64,000 bases of DNA from Cladocopium goreaui (GCA_947184155.2 CAMXCT020003691.1:124001-188000); one strand, 5' to 3'; positions 20,915 through 32,911 are shown, numbered from the stretch's first letter. The notes: generated from the sequence alone by a model not told the origin. Translations and numbers: made by a program.

Positions 20915-21024
20915 TATCCTCTGGTAAACTAGCAGTTTGCTGTGGAAAATCACCATTTTTAAGTTCGGTAAATAAACTATAAATGGGCCATGGCTTCAAT
21001 CGCTATGTTAAATTACCAAAGGGT
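20915..21024. mobile_element. Family B element
   Basis: TATCCTCTGGTAAACT to TTACCAAAGGGTA. Confidence 0.7.
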
Positions 21025-21206
21025 AACTACCTCAGTGTTCATAGTTTCATGTAGATGGCACAAGGGGGTCCAGCCACCCATTAGTTAATGATTTCATATG
21101 GAAAAACCTAGGTTTTTCCCCATGTTTGCAGTTGTTGTTTTGTTGAATCCTCATATTAGTTGACAAAATGCCCAAAATCCTCATGGTTCTGTGGATTTTG
21201 CACTTC

Positions 21207-21300
21207 GATATATCAATCGATTGGTTCAAGGGAAAATCTACAGGAAACCATCGATTTTCCCAAACTCATATTTTTCAGAGGGGTAGGTATACCACCAACA
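21207..21300 (+). mobile_element. Family I fragment joined to family A right end
   Basis: ATCGATTGGTTCAAGGG (family I) runs into CATATTTTTCAGAGGGG and CCACCAAC (family A) at about 21262; one is likely inserted in the other. Confidence 0.5.
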
Positions 21301-21458
21301 AGCTACACACCCAAACATTGTGGGAATTCCTGCTAGAACCTGGTAGGGTTGTCCCATGATCAGAACCATGTCTTCAGCGACACTTGATCCCTGGAAATCG
21401 TCGTATTTCGCCAAGTTACGGACATCGACTGAAAATCTGTGGGAGTTCATGGAAACCG

Positions 21459-21566
21459 GATGGTGGTTTGGAACGTGGCGTTTATTTTTCCATATATTGG
21501 GAATGTCAATGAATGTCATCATCCAACTCCATCATTTTTCAGAGGGGTAGGTATACCACCAACCAG
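21459..21566 (+). mobile_element. Family A element
   Basis: GATGGTGGTTTGGAACGTGG to CCACCAACCAG; ends 35 bp before the unit 6 exon. Confidence 0.8.
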
Positions 21567-21601
21567 GAAATTACGCATTTTTCCACCCCAACTAAAGCCA
21601 G

Positions 21602-21679
21602 GCCCTGGCTTTAGCCCTGCCCAGCAGCTTGCAGCACTTGGATCTCACCAGCAACGACCTTCGAGAAGCTGCCGCGGAG
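21602..21679 (+). CDS. LRR unit 6 exon (26 codons)
   Basis: GCCAG|GCCCTGG start, GAG|GTTTTT end (GT donor). Residues: ALALALPSS, LDLTSNDL, AAAE. It is a two-residue-shorter LRR type shared with units 7 and 14. Confidence 0.85.
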
Positions 21680-22411
21680 GTTTTTTCACTCAGCTGAGTT
21701 CAACCGTAGCAACCAACTTGGGGACCCCAGTCATAGAAAAGTCTGAACCCTGGAAATGCGTACTAGATATTATTGTCTTTTTGGTGAGGACTAAAATATG
21801 ATAAGTCTGGTGGTTATAATGTAATATGCTATAGGTACAATATAATAATAGTAATATATATAATATATATATATATAGAGAGTAAGCCCAATTTTCAACA
21901 GTATTTCATGAATGAATCCCTTTGGTCATTTCAGAGTTTGCTATGCAAAAGCCTCATGTGGGCCTTTTTGCTACACCTTTTCATCAGGTGGGGAGACCAT
22001 CTCACCATGACTTCCAGTTCCCCACTGTTTTTTCGACCCAAAAAAGAGACCCAAAAGAGGCCCCAGGTTTGGTATGTTGGGACCATAGAATCAACCCAGA
22101 ACATCCCCTCATGACTCATGATATCTCATGTTTTTCACCCTCTGGCGTGGATTATGAGCACAAACTGGTGGCTAAGTACAAAGGAGTCATTAGACTTTCC
22201 GCGAAATGCAACATCGTTGTATAATCCATAATAATGACCATTATAATCCGAAATCACCATTATTAATCATAGTTTTATAGTCACAACATCCATAATGGTG
22301 ATCAACATCGTTTTATAGCCAAAACTTGGATTATTTATTCAACATACACTTTAGTAATGATCAACAGTTTGCGAGAAGGTGGCCCGGTGGCCCATTCAAA
22401 AATTCCATGAT

Positions 22412-22517
22412 GTACCCTCTGGTAAACTAACATAGCTATTGAACATGGTAATTTATAGTGAGTTTTCCCATGAAAAATTGTGATTTTCCATAGTTTTTTG
22501 TATGTTTACCAGAGGTA
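22412..22517. mobile_element. Family B element
   Basis: TACCCTCTGGTAAACTAACA to GTTTACCAGAGGTA. Confidence 0.8.
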
Positions 22518-22922
22518 CCGTTTCAAAGATTCTGATGTTCCGTAGCAAATCGTTGAATTACCAGAGCGAAAAAAAAGTAAATGTGTACATCTTATTTGGA
22601 TCGATGGTGATATACATAGGGGGAATTAGATATTCATGATTTCAATATAGCTAATGGTGATATACATATGATGATATACATCTAAATTTCAATGGTACTA
22701 TACTATTAGCTATACTTCATGAAATTGATAGCTAATAGTGAATCTCGATGAACAATAATAATAATATCAACGTCACTGTGACGTCACGAAAGCACGAAAG
22801 ATGATAGTTATGTCTTACATATATATATATATACATGTATATTATTTATTGTAGTATATATACATGTATATTATTTATTGTAGTATATATATATATATAT
22901 TATGGTATAGTTTATATATTAT

Positions 22923-22982
22923 ATGAGGAATCATCCCAAAATGGCCGAACTTTTCAGGTTGCTGATTAAAAAATAGTGTATT
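22923..22982 (+). mobile_element. Family C fragment
   Basis: GAGGAATCATCCCAAAATGG and ACTTTTCAGGTT core only. Confidence 0.55.
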
Positions 22983-23401
22983 TCAGCAAGATAGCCAGAT
23001 AGCCGTTGATTTTTATGGCAATGTTCACGGGGATCTGATGGTGACAATTTTTCGGGGAGTTTCATTGTCAGATCATTGGATACAAAACGGATATCCTGGG
23101 ATATATATCTCCGAATATCGTGGATTCCCAGTATAACTGTGTTTTATTTGGGATACCTCCATATGTGGTATGCTGTAGATAATGAATATATATATATATA
23201 TATATATATGGTGTGTTTGGAAATGTGATATACACCCATGAAATGTTAGAATTTTAATGGAATGTTTTATTATGATGTTTTTAAAGACTTTGCATCTTTT
23301 CGGAGGCACACCCTATGATAGGGGGATCTAGTGTTTGAAAACGGGTGGATGGGCCAGCGAAATCCAGTTATCACCAGTTGAAAACGGTGCTAAAGATCCC
23401 A

Positions 23402-23503
23402 TTGGTGGTTTGGAACATCGTTTTTTTCCAGATATTGGGAATTTCATCATCCCAACTGACGAACACATATTTTTCAGAGGGGTTGGTTGAAACCACCAGC
23501 CAG
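23402..23503 (+). mobile_element. Family A element with flanking direct repeat
   Basis: TTGGTGGTTTGG to CCACCAGCCAG. TAAAGATCCCATTG occurs on both sides (23391-23404 and 23504-23517). Confidence 0.8.
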
Positions 23504-23653
23504 TAAAGATCCCATTGTTTTTGTTGGGTTGAAAAACCATCCTTTTGGTGATGCAGTGATGCAGGATTTCGCTGGCCCATCCACAGTATCATCACGGGAT
23601 ATAAAAAGCACAGCATGGGAGAAAATAAGATTACCTCATGGGATAAGAGGGAT

Positions 23654-23727
23654 ATGTGTAATGTCATCATCCCAACTGACTTTCATATTTTTCAACATGG
23701 TTGAAACAGGTTGAAACCACCAACCAG
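23654..23727 (+). mobile_element. Family A fragment
   Basis: ATGTCATCATCCCAACTGAC to CCACCAACCAG; left part missing. Confidence 0.65.
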
Positions 23728-24551
23728 TTATTGTGTGATCAACAATATGAGATGGCTCTGTCCAGCAGTGGGGTGAATCCCCAAAATGCTCCTGTCCTGC
23801 AACCAGAGGAACAATGAGGATTATCCTTCGGATTTCAAACGCAAAACATGGGTAGAGTAACCTTTACCAATTGCGAGTTCCTTTGGCCAGCAAAACATGT
23901 AGCTGCCATTTTGTGGGAATAAACAAAAACCAAGAAGTTCTAGTTGCTTCAAGTTTGAACTTGGAATGATGTGGTTTCTGAGACAATGATCCCAATTGAC
24001 TACAGGATATGTTGACTTCTTTGTGCGATTTTTATTGACATTCACCCTGCACACATATTCACAAATTGTATACTCTGATCAGACGTGACAGTGGAAAATC
24101 CCTCAATGTATAGCAAATGTTCCCAGCTTGAAACCTTAGTGGTTCCTGGGTCATGTCTCACAGTCTACTTTGGGATTTCCATAAATGGAGGATAGCTGGG
24201 TGGTTTATAATGGAAGATTTCATTACCCCCCCCTCCCTTTTAGGAAGCCTTCATTTCATGTCTATGAATTTCTAGTGTCTCGTATGTATTTTCTTGTTAT
24301 TTCAGAACTCATGCTGGTTGGTGGTTGACCACATTCGGACGGTTTTTCATTGAGTTTACCTGACACCATTTAATTCTATGTGGGTAATGGGATTATAAAA
24401 TATTATAAATATCGTACATCCTCCCTCATTATTCCAGGAGTCTATGGATTTCTATCCTTACACCTGGCTCAGCTGGGCAAATCACCATGACATCACCCTG
24501 AAATCACCATTTTTTGGGTAAAATCCCCATCTCGGGGAAGTTTTTCAGCAG

Positions 24552-24629
24552 GTGCTAGCTGCGTGTTTAAACCATCACCTTCGGCGGCTGGATCTGGGTA
24601 TGAACCGCCTTGGTGATGGTGGAGCAGAG
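24552..24629 (+). CDS. LRR unit 7 exon (26 codons)
   Basis: CAGCAG|GTGCTAG start (or three bases earlier), GAG|GTGGGA end (GT donor). Residues: VLAACLNHH, LDLGMNRL, GDGGAE. Confidence 0.85.
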
Positions 24630-26496
24630 GTGGGACATTTGGACATGGCTCTGCGATGTTCTTTTCCGGATTTCATGGGCGGAAAATGGAAAACTGGTTG
24701 GTGGTAATGACTGGTTAATCATGGTTAATGATGGTTAATGATGTTGGTTAATGGTGATTAATGTCTGGTTGGTGGTTTGGAACTTGGCTTTTATGACTTT
24801 CCATATGTTGGGAATGGAATAATCATCCCAACTGACGACCTCCATCATTTTTCAGAGGGGTTGGTTGAAACCATCAACCAGAAAATGTCTGTGGGGCTTC
24901 ATAGGATTTCATGAGATTTCATAGGGAAATGTACGGAATTTTCCATGGGAAATATGTGGGACATCTACAGTATGATTTTTGTTCGGATTTCATGGAAGAA
25001 TTCCGGCAAATATAATGACAAATATGAGTTCTTTTATGGATTGCATGAAAAATTTAATGGTATACAATGAAATATTTGGGATTCAATGAAAGTCCATGGG
25101 ACATATACATACATATATATGTATATATATATGAGGTAAATGGATAAAGATACAAGGGTATATAAAAATTGCATATCAATGGGGATATAATATGATATAA
25201 TCCCATCCACCTCGTTGGTGGATGTGGATGGATGGTCCTTGTGAACCTCGGTTTTTGCGGGGGTTCATCATCAAAGATGTGGATAGAAGTGATCAATGAT
25301 GGTTGGTGATTAAATGGGACTATATTACATGGGAATATATGCTATGATTACTACCATATGGGGATATCATTCATGAATATCTATGATATAGTTGATAAAC
25401 GATAGTGGGTTGGTGATTCTGGCGGGATTTAGCCATCTAACACGACTTTATCACTACGAGACATGGTGATATAACGGATAAATGGTTGTAAAAACAAGTT
25501 TTTGATGTAATGAGAATTTAGCTGATTTAACCATCGTCGTTAGATTCATTAATTTTATTCACAGCAAGTTACTATGGTGCAAGAATTGACCAGTGGTTGA
25601 GAATTAGTTCGGGGATTATCCTACCCAAACTATTGGGTGTTATCATCCATGAACTGAAGAAAGGTAATCCTCATTAGCCAACCAATGTGGAATGACACAC
25701 TTCGGGTTTTGAACACAAAAATGAAGGGGGGGATAAACAGGCATGCTAGAAACGAACTTTGCATATTGGACCAATGACAACATCACCATGTTTCTTGGTA
25801 ATATCGGTCATGTTTACTCTTGAACATTGGGAGGCGCGGTGGAAATGCTGTGTAAAATGCACTTTGTTTTACAACAAACTTTGCACATTTTGATATTTTG
25901 TTGTTCGTTCAGCACTGGTTGATTTGCAGGCAGCCATTTGCTTACCGCACTATACACAGGCCCCATGGACCATGGATATAGCCAGACCCTACAAACCAGT
26001 TAGCAACATCAGAATCCATCCCGGCAATCTCAATCCGATTTTGGGTTTATGATTTTACCATATTTAACCCTCGATCTCCGGATTTTGGAAGCTGAAGTCA
26101 CGATTTGGGGGATGGGATTTTGCAGGGATTATTCATTGTTTACAATCCCTTGTTCCTGGGGGTATTCGAGTTTGCTGTTGGTTGAATTCCCAATTGAGTT
26201 TATACTTTATATCTATGTGTATGAATACTTATACTGACAGGACTATATGCAGGTACAGACAGACTGACAGACAGACTTACAGACTTGCAGACTTACTTAC
26301 ACACATGATCATACATGACACCAATGATTACACCGATTGCACCCCTTAAATTTCACATGGGAACCCCCCCCTTTTTTGATTTTCCTCTTGAATTATGGCG
26401 AAAATTTGAGTTTCATATTGAATTTATCACTCATATGGACTCATATTAGATATTTAGGTGGTGAATATGATCATTGAAGCTGCAAACATCCAATAG
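24630..26496. other. Intron between LRR units 7 and 8
   Basis: One full family A copy, then about 1.6 kb without a recognised element. A 30-nt stretch at 25930-25959 has AG|G and CAG|GC borders but no clear LRR match. TACATATA runs lie near 25110, and a GACAGACAGACT run near 26250. Confidence 0.5.
24694..24881 (+). mobile_element. Family A element, full length, TSD AAAA
   Basis: CTGGTTGGTGG, TTAATGATGG tract, second CTGGTTGGTGG at 24765, end CCATCAACCAG; AAAA on both sides. Confidence 0.85.
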
Positions 26497-26580
26497 GCCT
26501 TGGCCAATGCCTTGCGCGGCAACGAATGCCTGACGCATTTGGACCTCTCGCACAACGATTTGCAGCGCCCAGCTGGTGAG
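26497..26580 (+). CDS. LRR unit 8 exon (28 codons)
   Basis: ATAG|GCCTTGGCC start, GAG|GCAGTG end (GC donor). Residues: ALANALRGN, LDLSHNDL, PAGE. Exactly 84 nt. Confidence 0.9.
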
Positions 26581-26858
26581 GCAGTGGTGCGTTGCCGAAA
26601 CAGTTGGAAAAAGTGGGAAACTATGGGGAAAAACATCAGCAAGCTAATCTAAAGCATCCTGGTTTCACTTTTCGAGCTCTTTGTTTGGGGTTATTACGTA
26701 GATAATGGATGATAATGGGACTGGATCAGGACCCATTATGCATCATTATACCATATTTGGGGGCGCATGAATAGCAATGGCTGTTTGCGAGCTATTTCGG
26801 TGTTCACCAGAGTACAAGGATTTGGAGCCACACCCATATGCCCATTTATATATATATA

Positions 26859-26958
26859 TGGGTAAATTATAACAACCTCACTGCGACCTCACTGGAATCA
26901 TGGTTAATAAGGGGAATCATCCCAAAATGGCCTTAATTCAGGTTAGTGAATTATTATA
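26859..26958 (+). mobile_element. Family C element
   Basis: TGGGTAAATTATAACAACCT to TATAATTTACCCA; internal TTAATTCAGGTTAGTGAA. Confidence 0.8.
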
Positions 26959-26991
26959 ATTTACCCATATATATATGTGTGTGTGTAATAT

Positions 26992-27097
26992 GAAGGTTTC
27001 CTAAAATGGGATACCCCCAATCATCCAAGTCATGGATGACAATTTGTTAGTATTGAAACCCATGGTTTGAGGGATCCCCCATTTTAAGAAACCCCCA
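26992..27097. mobile_element. Family D inverted-repeat element
   Basis: GGTTTCCTAAAATGGGAT is mirrored by ATCCCCCATTTTAAGAAACC. Confidence 0.7.
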
Positions 27098-27461
27098 GAT
27101 TATAGAGAGAGAGAGATTCAAATGTTTGTTTATGTGTTTACTGATGTGTTGCGTGGTTTATTTTCAGTTGGGTTTTGTAGTTGGAATTTTCAATTGTACT
27201 GAGCATGTTGAATTCACTTACTACAAACTTGGTAAAGGGACATCCCCATGATTTTGGTACATCTAGCCACCGGGGGGTTCTCGACCAGGGCACGATCCCT
27301 GAATTGGAGGATAATGTGTTCCTCAAAGTGAAAACTCAATTTGTGTCTATATTGTAACATCCAAACAACAATCCATACCAATCCCCCATTTTTTTGCTGT
27401 TCTTTACCCCAGATCTTGTTGGATTTTGACAACGAACCCCAGATCCAGAGAATCTGTAAAG

Positions 27462-27545
27462 GCTCTAGCGGATGCCCTGCGGGTCAACACAAGTCTTTCG
27501 CATTTGGACCTGGCTCGCAATGAGTTGCGGCAGCGGGGCGCTGAG
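27462..27545 (+). CDS. LRR unit 9 exon (28 codons)
   Basis: TAAAG|GCTCTAGCG start, GAG|GCCGTC end (GC donor). Residues: ALADALRVN, LDLARNEL, QRGAE. Exactly 84 nt. Confidence 0.9.
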
Positions 27546-27941
27546 GCCGTCCACAGCGATGGTGGCCGTGCTGGCTTGATGGTAGAAATCCTTAAGCATT
27601 TTTCACACGAATTTTTGACGAAAATAATGTTCTAAATTCTAAAACGTCTTAAAAAAGCATGAAATGTTGGTGGTGTTCCGCTGTTTTTTTCAAAAAAAAA
27701 TGTCACAGAAAGAACAGTGAGTGGCTGCTAAAGCCCTTGGATGATTAGTTCAGGGGTTCTACCCTTTATTGGGGAATCTGCCAGAGGATCAATCTGGGCG
27801 GATTTTTTATGCGCCAAGTCTCGGTGGAAGTCTTTTGAAAGCAACAAAGCCTATGGGGATTTTTGACATACGAAACAGCTAAAGAAAAAACAAGATTGGA
27901 AGGTTTATGAGGGTTTATGGTTTGGTGGATGAATTAACTAT

Positions 27942-28080
27942 GGTTTATGGTAGATATAACTTTACAACATTTTACAACTATAGTTAATGAGGCCATTAAA
28001 ACTGGATCTTAGGTGGATTAACTATGGTTTATGGTAGATATAACGAACTAGTTAATGGGGATGATAATGGTTTATAAACC
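27942..28080 (+). repeat. Family E-like direct repeats
   Basis: ACTATGGTTTATGGTAGATA occurs twice about 80 bp apart; resembles the core of the 17261 element. Confidence 0.6.
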
Positions 28081-28091
28081 AACAAGATTAA

Positions 28092-28199
28092 CTGGTTGGT
28101 GGTTTGGAACATGTGGATTATTGTTCCCATCATATTGAGAATGCCATCATCCCATTTGACTTTCATATTTTTCAGAGGGGTAGGTATACCACCAACCAG
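28092..28199 (+). mobile_element. Family A element
   Basis: CTGGTTGGTGG to CCACCAACCAG; TTAA and TTAG flanks. Confidence 0.85.
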
Positions 28200-28523
28200 T
28201 TAGCCATGTTTAAAACCAAAACAAGTGGAGGATTATGATGGATTATGACTATTCGGTGACGTGTTGGTAACGTGTTTTGGCTGGATTTTTGTGGGTGGCT
28301 TCTGCTAAACACGGGGTGCCCCTCGAAAAAAAGAGGGATCGAATCGGATGGATTCGCCGCTGAAACGATTTCCGAATGTGCAAAAAAAGATGAGTGCCAT
28401 GGTTATTAATAGACTATCATTGGGAATATCCATGGTTAATAATGGTTATTAATGGGAAACAATCAAGAGTCATGGATGAATAGTGTTCAACAAAAAGATG
28501 CGGTTCATTCCCCTGTAAAGCGG

Positions 28524-28645
28524 TACTCTCTGGTAATTTGTTACAGAGCTATTGAAACCAATTCACCCCATAGAAATAGTTGATTTACCTACTATAGCAG
28601 TGGTGATTTTCCACTTCGCAAATTGTGACAGTTTACCAGAGGCTA
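28524..28645. mobile_element. Family B element
   Basis: TACTCTCTGGTAATTTG to GTTTACCAGAGGCTA. Confidence 0.65.
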
Positions 28646-29189
28646 ATTCTAATCCTCTGGATCCTTGGGATTTGGGTATATCTCATATGTTTAGTCACCC
28701 GTTGCGGAAAAAAATCCGGCTGGCTGAAATCATGGTGAATCTTCCATGTTGGGAAAGCCATCGTTGCATAGTCCAAGGCTCTTGTTGCAAGTTATGATGG
28801 TGTATGAAATACCAAAACCATCAGAGGGGTTCACCATGGTTCACCATGGTTCACCATTGTTTGGGAAAACCATCATTTTGGGAAGAAATTATATGAAATA
28901 CTCTGAGTTGCAAGGAAAATCAGGGACCCTGGACAGGGAACAAGAATCATCTTAAGATTGGATGCGAATCGTGCACCAAAAAAAACATCGAAAATCCCAG
29001 AAAATTGTTGATTTTAGCATGACTATCGTATGGAGTCGAGTGTCAATGATTGAAAATCTACAGAAAGGCATGTTCTTTTGAAACTTGGATTTTCTTTCTA
29101 TGGTATCCACCAATTCTGAGATAAAATTGGCGTGATCCCAATTTTTGTCAAAGTTTTGTCAAAGATCCTCGTTTATAACGCCGTTGCAG

Positions 29190-29273
29190 GCGTTGATCGG
29201 AGCCCTGCATGAGAATCGCACGCTGCGGCATTTGGATCTGGCGGAGAATCGTGTGGGCTTCAAAGTGGCGGAG
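29190..29273 (+). CDS. LRR unit 10 exon (28 codons)
   Basis: TGCAG|GCGTTG start, GAG|GCGGGA end (GC donor). Residues: ALIGALHEN, LDLAENRV, KVAE. GGACCCG/CGGGTCC inverted repeat begins 3 nt inside the intron. Confidence 0.9.
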
Positions 29274-29421
29274 GCGGGACCCGCCCCTTTTTCGGGTCCG
29301 AGTGGAGAGACTCTGTGTGAACGTTGGCAATGCAAAGTTGGGATTGAGTTTTAGTTGATGAGTTGTACGAATGTGAGCGAATATGGGGTTGATCAATGTT
29401 TAAAACAACTTTGATGATAGT

Positions 29422-29525
29422 TACCCTCTGGTAATTTAACATAGCTATTGAAAATGACCATTTATAGTGGATCTTCCCATTGAAAATGGTGATTTTCCAT
29501 AGTTATGTTAGTTTACCAGAGGGTA
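29422..29525. mobile_element. Family B element
   Basis: TACCCTCTGGTAATTTAACA to TTTACCAGAGGGTA. Confidence 0.85.
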
Positions 29526-30399
29526 TATACACATGCCATGTATATTTCAAGGTACTGGGTGTTTGCATGGTGTTGACTAGGGACGGTTGAAAGGAATAAA
29601 GATAATTGCTGTCTTTGCATGGTGTCTAAACCTGGGAGGAACAGGGCCCACTTAATGCAATCAGTCCGTATAGCGATACGGGTTTCTGCGAAAATGAAGT
29701 ATCTCATAATAGTGCTATAGTATAATGGTTAGTAATCGTTAAGTATCATTAGTCATAGTTAAATCCAGTGTAATAATATATATAGTATATATATATATCA
29801 TTATCTTATTGTATATATCCATTGGTTAGTCATAATTGTCCTTAGAGCAGATCCACCAACACGGCGCCGGTAGTTGGAAAAGGGCTAGAAATGCTATCCC
29901 AACTACCTGAGGGGTGCATCCCAGACATGGAAAGTGGATGAAAATAGCATGCGTTATGCTGTGTATCAAAAGCCAATTGTATGTTAAATATCGCCAGGAA
30001 TATATATATATATAGATATGGCCATGATCTAATATAGGGCTACAATTCCCTTTTGATGAATGCAATGAATGCACATGCAGGTGAAGTTGATGAATGTCAA
30101 GCCTTGATTTTGTTGGGCTGCTGATCATGGAGTACCATTAGTAGCAGCTTTTTTAAGCATTTTCTGGCGGTCAACAGAGGGGATAATGGTCCCTCCGAAT
30201 TTTGGATGACAGTCTCAGAGGTGTTTCCAAGTTATGGGCGCACCGTTTCCCACGTTTTGTGGCTGACCTTGCCATTATGGTTGATGTTGATGTTGGCTAT
30301 CTCGCCAAGGATATCCATGATGTCCCAACTGGTTCTGAGACAAGAAATGGAGGGTTGGCAGTAATTGGCGCTTGAAGCACGGTACATCCCGACTTTTGA

Positions 30400-30505
30400 T
30401 ACCCTCTGGTAATGACTAACATAGCTATTGAAAATGACCATTTATAGTGGATTTTCCCATTGAAAATTGTGATTTTCCATAGTTATGTTAGTTTACCAGA
30501 GGGTA
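30400..30505. mobile_element. Family B element
   Basis: TACCCTCTGGTAATGACT to GTTTACCAGAGGGTA. Confidence 0.85.
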
Positions 30506-30612
30506 TTCCGTGACTCTTGCTGATCTCCATTTTTATAGCGACGTCATGCCGCATCCCCATAGACTGATAGACCCCTGTATCAACCTCGCCTTGCTCCGCT
30601 GGATTCTGTGAG

Positions 30613-30645
30613 GCTTTGGCAGAGCTTCACAAACTCAATGAGGAG
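30613..30645 (+). CDS. LRR unit 11, first part only (33 nt)
   Basis: GTGAG|GCTTTGGC start, GAG|GTAGGC end (GT donor). ALAELHKLN, 11 codons in phase 0, ending where units 17 and 18 are also cut. The expected 51-nt partner was not found before unit 12, so it may be lost or too diverged. Confidence 0.5.
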
Positions 30646-31070
30646 GTAGGCTAAACTGATGGTTGGAGGATTGATCATCTATTCAACATGGATATGTTTC
30701 GAATATTTTCGAATGGAATCTCATGGGATTTTCATTCGGAGGGTGATTTAAGTCAAATCGCATTCAGGGATGGCTATGGGTTTGGGTATGGGCTGCCCCA
30801 AAAAATATCCAAAAGTTAGATTGTTAATACGGGTTAATACGTGTTAATACGTGTGTTAATACTAAACATACATCAAAATCATTGAAAATCTGTGGTCCCT
30901 TCTGCTTTGCTGCCCGGCAAATGCTGCCCCAAATCATCCCAGTCGATGACCATGAATCGAAAGCCACGGTGACTAGGGATCCCATGGAAAGGTGGAGGTT
31001 CTCTTAGAGTACGAAGCCCCTTGGCTCCGGTTGGGCTGGTCTAAATAAAAAGGGATGGAATGGATAGGAT

Positions 31071-31134
31071 TCTGGGAATGATCCCTTAAAAGGCCGAACT
31101 TTTCAGCTTAGTGAACTATCATACTTTATCCAGA
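31071..31134 (+). mobile_element. Family C element, 5' deleted
   Basis: TCTGGGAATGATCCC, ACTTTTCAGCTTAGTGAA, TTATCCAGA. Confidence 0.65.
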
Positions 31135-31440
31135 TACAGTATATATATATATATATGTATACATATATATACCATGTTATAATCAGTTGATATCATTTAT
31201 ATACCAACTATTCAGGTTAGCAATGAACAGTTGAGCCCTTTTGGTGAAAAAACTCTGGACTAGACTGCATTGAGAATCCTGCCAGAACGGTTTGGGTAGT
31301 GCACGTTTCAACTGTTTAATCACCATATCACCATATGGCAGGATCTCTTGGCGGATCCGAAGATGAAAGATCGCAATTGCTGATAGGAACATCATGATAA
31401 CATCATTTTTTGATTTCTGTGTCCAGATTAGATTGCCAGA

Positions 31441-31530
31441 TACCCCAACAAAGAAATCCAGATGGATATTCCATTATAAACAATCCAGCTATTGGGGTAC
31501 AGTACCTCGATTTATGAAAACCTCCACATA
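31441..31530. mobile_element. Family D-like element
   Basis: TACCCCAACAAAG with CCAGCTATTGGGGTAC and TTTATGAAAACCTCC. Confidence 0.4.
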
Positions 31531-31696
31531 TATTATGGTACCCCATTATGGAACCTCCATATTGTTGAAGAATCCCATCAGCCTAATATTAAACACACAT
31601 TTATTATCGTCCCAATTATGTGGAAATTCCCTACTAAACCATGGTTTCATTTAGGGAGTGTTTAATATTAGGGGGAAGGGATTAATCATTGCTATT

Positions 31697-31810
31697 AATG
31701 TGGTTAAAACAATGTCATAAACCTTCCCCCAGTAATCACCATAAATATATAGGTGCTATGGTTACCATTCCCAGTCACGGGTGGTTTATGGCATTGTTTC
31801 ATCCACATTA
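31697..31810. mobile_element. Family H inverted-repeat element
   Basis: TAATGTGG and ACAATGTCATAAACC are mirrored by GGTTTATGGCATTGT and CCACATTA. Confidence 0.75.
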
Positions 31811-31849
31811 TTCATTAAATCCCATGACTATACCACGCTTAGTCATTTA

Positions 31850-32010
31850 CTATATCATATCCCATTAATATCCCATTCATATACCATTGAAATTCATTGA
31901 CCATTAGTATACCATTAACATTCCATTAACCATGAGTATACCAGTACTATTCCATTTTTTACCATTGGTACACCATTAAATTAGTATTCCACTAACCATT
32001 AGTATACCAT
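31850..32010. repeat. CCATTAGTATA-type tandem repeats
   Basis: ACCATTAGTATACCATTAA words repeated with variation; similar words in reverse at 52945-53030. Confidence 0.75.
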
Positions 32011-32050
32011 CAATGAGGGACAGCATCTATTGAGGCCACCTCCGTAAGTG

Positions 32051-32084
32051 GCGTTTCCGATGCTGACGACGGCATCGGAAACGC
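32051..32084. other. Perfect 13-bp GC-rich hairpin
   Basis: GCGTTTCCGATGC and GCATCGGAAACGC flank an 8-nt loop. It stands out in AT-rich intron. Confidence 0.8.
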
Positions 32085-32154
32085 GCCGGTGCGTTGCAAG
32101 GTGCCGGGCAGGGTTTGTTGCGATGAAACGGTGGAGTTCACTATTAAAACTGGG

Positions 32155-32339
32155 ATAATAATGGTGATTAATGATGGTTAATGATGGTTAATCATGGATA
32201 ATAATGGTTAATGATGTTGGTTAATGGTGATTAATGTTTGGTTGGTGGTTTGGAACATTTGGATTATTTTTCCAGATATTGGGAATAATGCTCCCAACTG
32301 ACTTTCATATTTTTCAGAGAGGTTGAAACCACCAACCAG
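32155..32339 (+). mobile_element. Family A element with TTAATGATGG tract
   Basis: Tract to 32237, then TTGGTTGGTGGTTTGG to CCACCAACCAG. Confidence 0.8.
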
Positions 32340-32457
32340 TATAAAGATATAAATAGATAAAAACAGATCAAGCCCTTAAAATCACAATGTTGAGGTTATA
32401 ATCATGCACTTACAGTAGCCCTAGTATTCATTATTGGCTTCACTTGTTTTGAATAAA

Positions 32458-32574
32458 CAGATCAATTGCAACAACCTCACATCCCGACGTCACTTGCGTG
32501 ATGCTTAGGATTTGAGGAATCAGCCCGAAATGGCAGAACTTTTCAGGTCTGTGAACTCTTACAATTTATCCAGA
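32458..32574 (+). mobile_element. Family C element
   Basis: CAACAACCTCAC, AGGAATCAGCCCGAAATGG, ACTTTTCAGGTCTGTGAA, TTATCCAGA. Confidence 0.75.
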
Positions 32575-32762
32575 TGATTTATGGAGATTTTATGAGATAT
32601 TCAAACATTTCAAACATTTCAAACATTTCAGGAGATCTCTCCAAGAGATCCCGAAATCCCATTTTAACTTTGGCTTGCGAGATTCAGCCCATCCACTCAA
32701 GGATGGTCAAACCATCTGGAAATCCGCGTTCGAAAGGACCTAAGCCATTCACCATTTTTGGT

Positions 32763-32911
32763 ATACCCTCTGGATCCCTCTGGTAAATAAACATACATAG
32801 ACCCTGAAAATCAATGAAAATCACCCATTTTTAATGGAAACTAGTCTTGTCACAACCAGTCTTCCAAGCCCGATGACTGCCAGGGTCGAAGTGTTAATTT
32901 ACCAGAGGGTA
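32763..32911. mobile_element. Family B element with inserted sequence
   Basis: TACCCTCTGGATCCCTCTGG start (partly doubled), TTACCAGAGGGTA end; longer than usual. Confidence 0.7.

Larger units (their letters stand above)
20483..21601. other. Intron between LRR units 5 and 6
   Basis: ATAATGGGATAAT-rich stretch (20520-20900), then B, I and A pieces. No other gene seen. Confidence 0.6.
21680..24551. other. Intron between LRR units 6 and 7
   Basis: 2.9 kb with TATA runs (21860, 22820, 22880, 23190), B, C and A elements. 21900-22200 and 23740-24170 hold only short ORFs with no recognisable product. 24163-24250 has a family D-like piece. Confidence 0.6.
26581..27461. other. Intron between LRR units 8 and 9
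   Basis: Family C and D elements side by side, with TATA and GT runs between. The rest is unassigned. Confidence 0.6.
27546..29189. other. Intron between LRR units 9 and 10
   Basis: Family E-like GGTTTATGGTAGATATAAC duplicated at 27942 and 28022, one A and one B element. 28660-29150 is unassigned. Confidence 0.6.
29274..30612. other. Intron between LRR units 10 and 11
   Basis: Two family B copies about 1 kb apart and a TATA run near 29780. 29530-30390 has no recognised gene. Confidence 0.6.

Noticed and set aside
25930..25959. 30-nt exon with AG|G and CAG|GC borders
   Set aside because: Ala-rich but no Leu/Asn pattern; too short to support.
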